Shown one piece after another: positions 32,282 through 34,426 of a DNA stretch of 34,426 nucleotides. The stretch comes from an uncultured Eubacteriales bacterium (GTDB taxonomy: Bacteria; Bacillota; Clostridia; Oscillospirales; Oscillospiraceae). Positions within the stretch are counted from its first letter, which is position 1, and every line of letters starts with the position of its first letter. The notes under the pieces were generated by a model. The model was given only the letters and a program-made list of their open reading frames with translations. It ran no database searches and was not told the origin of the DNA. The translations under genes and the position numbers were made by a program. Location: positions 1-34,426 of the forward strand of contig ONSQ01000010.1 of the NCBI GenBank assembly GCA_900320465.1, read 5' to 3'.

Positions 32282-33876
32282 AGACGGTTGAAAAGGTCGT
32301 CAACCCGGTCCGGCGCGCCGGTGAGCAGTCGCCCGGCAAGATTTACGACGAGAAGCTGAAGGTCCGCGCGCGGCGTGAATGGCGCGGCGTAAAGGACACC
32401 TTTTATGATTACACCCGCTGGCTGTATCTCATGAGCGTGCTGGGGCGCTTCATCATCGTGCCCCGCAACGTGAAGGGCTTTTTCCGCTATCGCTGGATGA
32501 TGAGCTATCTCTTCGTCCCCCACGGCATGGACAAGTTCACGGTGGGCCTTCGTGACGAGGCGCTGCGCATTGCCCACACCTCTTTCAACTTTGTCATTGC
32601 GGACGTGACCCAGGCCATTGCGAACTGCTTCCGGGGCGACCGCCGGGTGGGCAACGACAAGGCCTATTCCGACAAGTGCGTCATCACGGACGAGAACTCG
32701 ATGGTGACCTTCATGATGGGCTTTGACAAGGAGAAGGTGCACACGATCCTGCGCGAGGTTCCGACGATGTTCGCCTCGAACATTTTCCACCAGTTCAACG
32801 TCATGCACTATCTGGACGTGGCCCAGCAGAACGGCATTCCCGGCGACGTCTGCCCGATGCCGGAGGCCGAGGCCGGCATTTCCATTGACGACGACTTCTG
32901 TGTTCTGGGCTGCTGCGCGGTGCAGAACAACACCACCTGTGACGGCTCGCTGATGGGCAACGGCATCATCGCCAAGCGGCTGGAGCGTGAGTATGGCATT
33001 CCCACCTTCCAACTGGCCACGCCGCTCCGCCACAAGGAGCCGGACGTCATGGACTACGCGGCCAACGAGATCAAGAAGGCCATCTCCTTTGTTGAAGAAC
33101 ACACCGGCGAGAAGTGGGACTGGGACATGTACTTTGCGGCGGCCAAGCGTGTGAACTACGCCACGAAGTGCCGCATTGCACAGATGGAGATCAACTCCAC
33201 CCCCTACCCCCAGTTTTTCGGTGCGGCGTTCAGTCTTTACAACGACACGAACTACATGGGCAACTCGGGCCGCGACCCGCAGTTCCTGAAGATCGACCGC
33301 AAGCTGCTTGATCTGGCCGAGCGGGGCTACAAGGCCAAGCGCATGTACGCCAAAGAATACCGCCACCGTGCGATCGTCTGGGGCGTGCAGCCGCAGTATG
33401 TCATTGACATGCTCTACTGGCTGGTCCAGTGCTGGGGCGTGATGCCGCTGACGGACATGCTGAGCGTGATCAACACGGACATGATCGCCGAGGAGGACAC
33501 GCCGGAGAATCGCGAGCAGGCCTACCGCGACATGGCGATGCTGAACATGGAGATGATCATGCGCAACCACACCCACGGCGGCTTCAAGGTGCTGGTGGAC
33601 GATCTGTGGGAGCTGTGCGAGCAGATGAACGCGGACATTGTCATGATGTGGGAGCACATGTCCTGCAAGGCGCTGACCGGCATGCACGGCCAGTTTGAGG
33701 AGCAGGCGCGCGAGCGCGGCATACACATCATGTGGGTCAGCCACGATCTGTGCGATCCGCGTGTCTTCACGCGCCAGGCGATCCGTGACCAGGTGAACTC
33801 CTACATGCGCACGGTCATGCGCGAGGAGCCGCTGGATCCCTCACTCGAGATTATTCCCGACAACGAGGCATACTGA
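32278..33876 (+). CDS. 2-hydroxyacyl-CoA dehydratase-type large subunit (right copy)
   Basis: 532 residues, longer than typical HgdA/HadC partners (about 375-480). A basic N-terminal region (1-40) is followed by FRYRWMMSYLFVPHGMDKFT, also found in the left partial gene. Likely cluster ligands are C192 (GDVCPMPEAEAG), C221 in NNTTCDGS, a motif typical of this enzyme family, and C463 (WEHMSCKALTG); C212, C213 and C492 are further candidates. Second-half segments such as WLVQCWGVMPLTDMLSV and MNADIVMMWEHMSCK fit the C-terminal Rossmann-like domain. It is translationally coupled to the small subunit. No activator of the ASKHA type (HgdC/HadI) follows; instead a 61-residue membrane peptide does. 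Confidence 0.85.
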   Translation: MKTVEKVVNPVRRAGEQSPGKIYDEKLKVRARREWRGVKDTFYDYTRWLYLMSVLGRFIIVPRNVKGFFRYRWMMSYLFVPHGMDKFTVGLRDEALRIAHTSFNFVIADVTQAIANCFRGDRRVGNDKAYSDKCVITDENSMVTFMMGFDKEKVHTILREVPTMFASNIFHQFNVMHYLDVAQQNGIPGDVCPMPEAEAGISIDDDFCVLGCCAVQNNTTCDGSLMGNGIIAKRLEREYGIPTFQLATPLRHKEPDVMDYAANEIKKAISFVEEHTGEKWDWDMYFAAAKRVNYATKCRIAQMEINSTPYPQFFGAAFSLYNDTNYMGNSGRDPQFLKIDRKLLDLAERGYKAKRMYAKEYRHRAIVWGVQPQYVIDMLYWLVQCWGVMPLTDMLSVINTDMIAEEDTPENREQAYRDMAMLNMEMIMRNHTHGGFKVLVDDLWELCEQMNADIVMMWEHMSCKALTGMHGQFEEQARERGIHIMWVSHDLCDPRVFTRQAIRDQVNSYMRTVMREEPLDPSLEIIPDNEAY

Positions 33877-33891
33877 GGAGGAAAAGGGACA

Positions 33892-34077
33892 ATGTGTAAG
33901 TGCAAGCTTTTCAACGTGCTTTTGAAGGTACTGCTCCGGCTGCTGGCCGTTGTGCTGGGCTTTTTTGTAGTGACCTTCACGGTATACTTTTTCAATCTTG
34001 ATATGAAGGCGACGGCGCTGCTTGCGCCGTGGCTGGAGAAGTGGTACGACCATCTGGAGCACAACCAGTATCTGTAA
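33892..34077 (+). CDS. 61-residue single-pass membrane peptide in the dehydratase operon
   Basis: MCKCKLFNVLLKVLLRLLAV starts the protein; a hydrophobic helix spans about 9-36 and the C-terminus is acidic and aromatic (LEKWYDHLEHNQYL). C2 and C4 form a CxC at the N-terminus. It starts 15 bases after the large-subunit stop with GAGGAAAAGGG upstream and ends just before a strong terminator, so it belongs to the operon. No family is recognised. It may anchor the enzyme to the membrane or be an assembly factor; this is speculation from position. Confidence 0.75.
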   Translation: MCKCKLFNVLLKVLLRLLAVVLGFFVVTFTVYFFNLDMKATALLAPWLEKWYDHLEHNQYL

Positions 34078-34093
34078 CCCCCCAGCAGACAGC

Positions 34094-34130
34094 AACCCAG
34101 GGCGCAGGTTTCCCGGCGCCCTGGGTTTTT
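34094..34130 (+). terminator. Terminator of the right dehydratase-type operon
   Basis: AACCCAGGGCGC and GCGCCCTGGGTT form a 12-bp perfect stem around a 10-base loop, ending in TTTTT, 16 bases after the stop of the small membrane protein. Confidence 0.92.
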
Positions 34131-34225
34131 TATATTATACGCTCGAGCGCCCGGTCCACATAGACCTGCTCAGTTCCCTCGGCGTGGCCGCAGCGCCAGG
34201 TGTGGGTATGGTAATTGGCGATCAT
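34130..34225 (-). pseudogene. 5' remnant of a PHP-family histidinol-phosphatase gene
   Basis: Read on the minus strand from an ATG at 34225, preceded by GGAGA and AGAAG, it encodes 31 residues starting MIANYHTHTWRCGHAEGTEQ and ending VYVDRALERII before TAA. NYHTHT.RC.HA.GT..EYV..A is the classic N-terminus of HisJ/HisK-type PHP phosphatases, including the first metal-binding HxH. The remaining 230 or so residues of such an enzyme are absent; homology stops at about 34140, where the terminator of the neighbouring operon begins. It is a truncated gene left at a rearrangement junction, unlikely to be functional. The 201 bases upstream (34226-34426) show no other gene; a strong promoter was not seen. 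Confidence 0.8.
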
Positions 34226-34426
34226 CTTCTAAATATCTCCATCTGCATGTTTCCCCGATCATACCCCAAACTTCCGAAAACGGCAAATGTCCGGACCGAA
34301 AAGAGAAAACACGCAGGCACTTCGGCTGTGAACCGCGCCAGATTGTGCGGACAGCACAAAAAAGCCCCCCATGTAGGATAGGAACGAATCAATTCACGCA
34401 ACGAACTGGCACCGCAATTCCAGCGG

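Noticed and set aside
34226..34426. Small RNA or terminator around the GTGC...GCAC hairpin near 34345
   Set aside because: The stem is only six pairs and is not followed by T on the relevant strand; no promoter supports it.

Overview
The window looks like chromosomal DNA of an anaerobic, high-GC Clostridia-type bacterium; a gut Oscillospiraceae (Oscillibacter/Dysosmobacter-like) is my best guess, not proven. The basis is Gram-positive-style Shine-Dalgarno sites with frequent TTG/GTG starts, consensus sigma-A type promoters, a SpoIIE-like phosphatase, a PucR/CdaR-type regulator, a greA-lysS operon, an ftsEX-M23-S41 cluster, ATP-type PEP carboxykinase and oxygen-sensitive 2-hydroxyacyl-CoA dehydratase-type proteins. 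No tRNA, rRNA, CRISPR array, transposase or phage gene was seen.

Layout. (1) 1-5018, all on the minus strand, is a metallocluster-flavoured block: mrp (Fe-S carrier ATPase), a NifX/NifB-like protein with a Cys-rich tail, tspO, then a separate operon of a CooC-like P-loop ATPase and two subunits of a 2-hydroxyacyl-CoA dehydratase/benzoyl-CoA reductase-type enzyme, the second running off the left edge. (2) 5015-7236 has pepV coupled to a degenerate histidine-phosphatase-like gene. (3) 7237-10370 has plsY, a hypoxanthine-DNA glycosylase and pckA. (4) 10374-15385 is a six-gene minus-strand run: P-loop kinase, SDR, CPBP protease, EamA transporter, D,D-carboxypeptidase, flavin reductase-like protein. 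(5) 15397-20092 holds a lipoprotein with a CAT-like acetyltransferase, then a membrane-anchored PP2C phosphatase fused to an RsbW-like domain, then an intergenic stretch with a palindromic element. (6) 20093-22584 is greA-lysS-membrane protein. (7) 22601-29591 is a PucR-type regulator followed by ftsE, ftsX, two coiled-coil M23 peptidases and an S41-family protein that has lost its catalytic Ser and Lys. (8) 29678-30912 has a divergent rsuA-like pseudouridine synthase and a DUF4830-like gene. (9) 30983-34130 is a second, plus-strand dehydratase-type operon (two subunits plus a 61-residue membrane peptide) ending in a strong terminator. That terminator abuts a 31-codon remnant of a PHP-family histidinol-phosphatase gene.

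The most unusual content is the pair of diverged, outward-facing dehydratase-type modules at the two ends. Neither has the usual ASKHA-type activator (HgdC/HadI) in view, and the left one is instead led by a CooC-like ATPase with a CxC metal motif. Together with mrp and the NifX-like gene nearby, this suggests an ATP-dependent iron-sulfur redox system using a non-canonical maturation or electron-donor ATPase. This is inference from gene content and order. Other points are the predicted S41 pseudoprotease beside ftsEX, the pseudophosphatase with a Cys4 tail, and palindromic repeats sitting in the 5' leaders of mrp and pepV.
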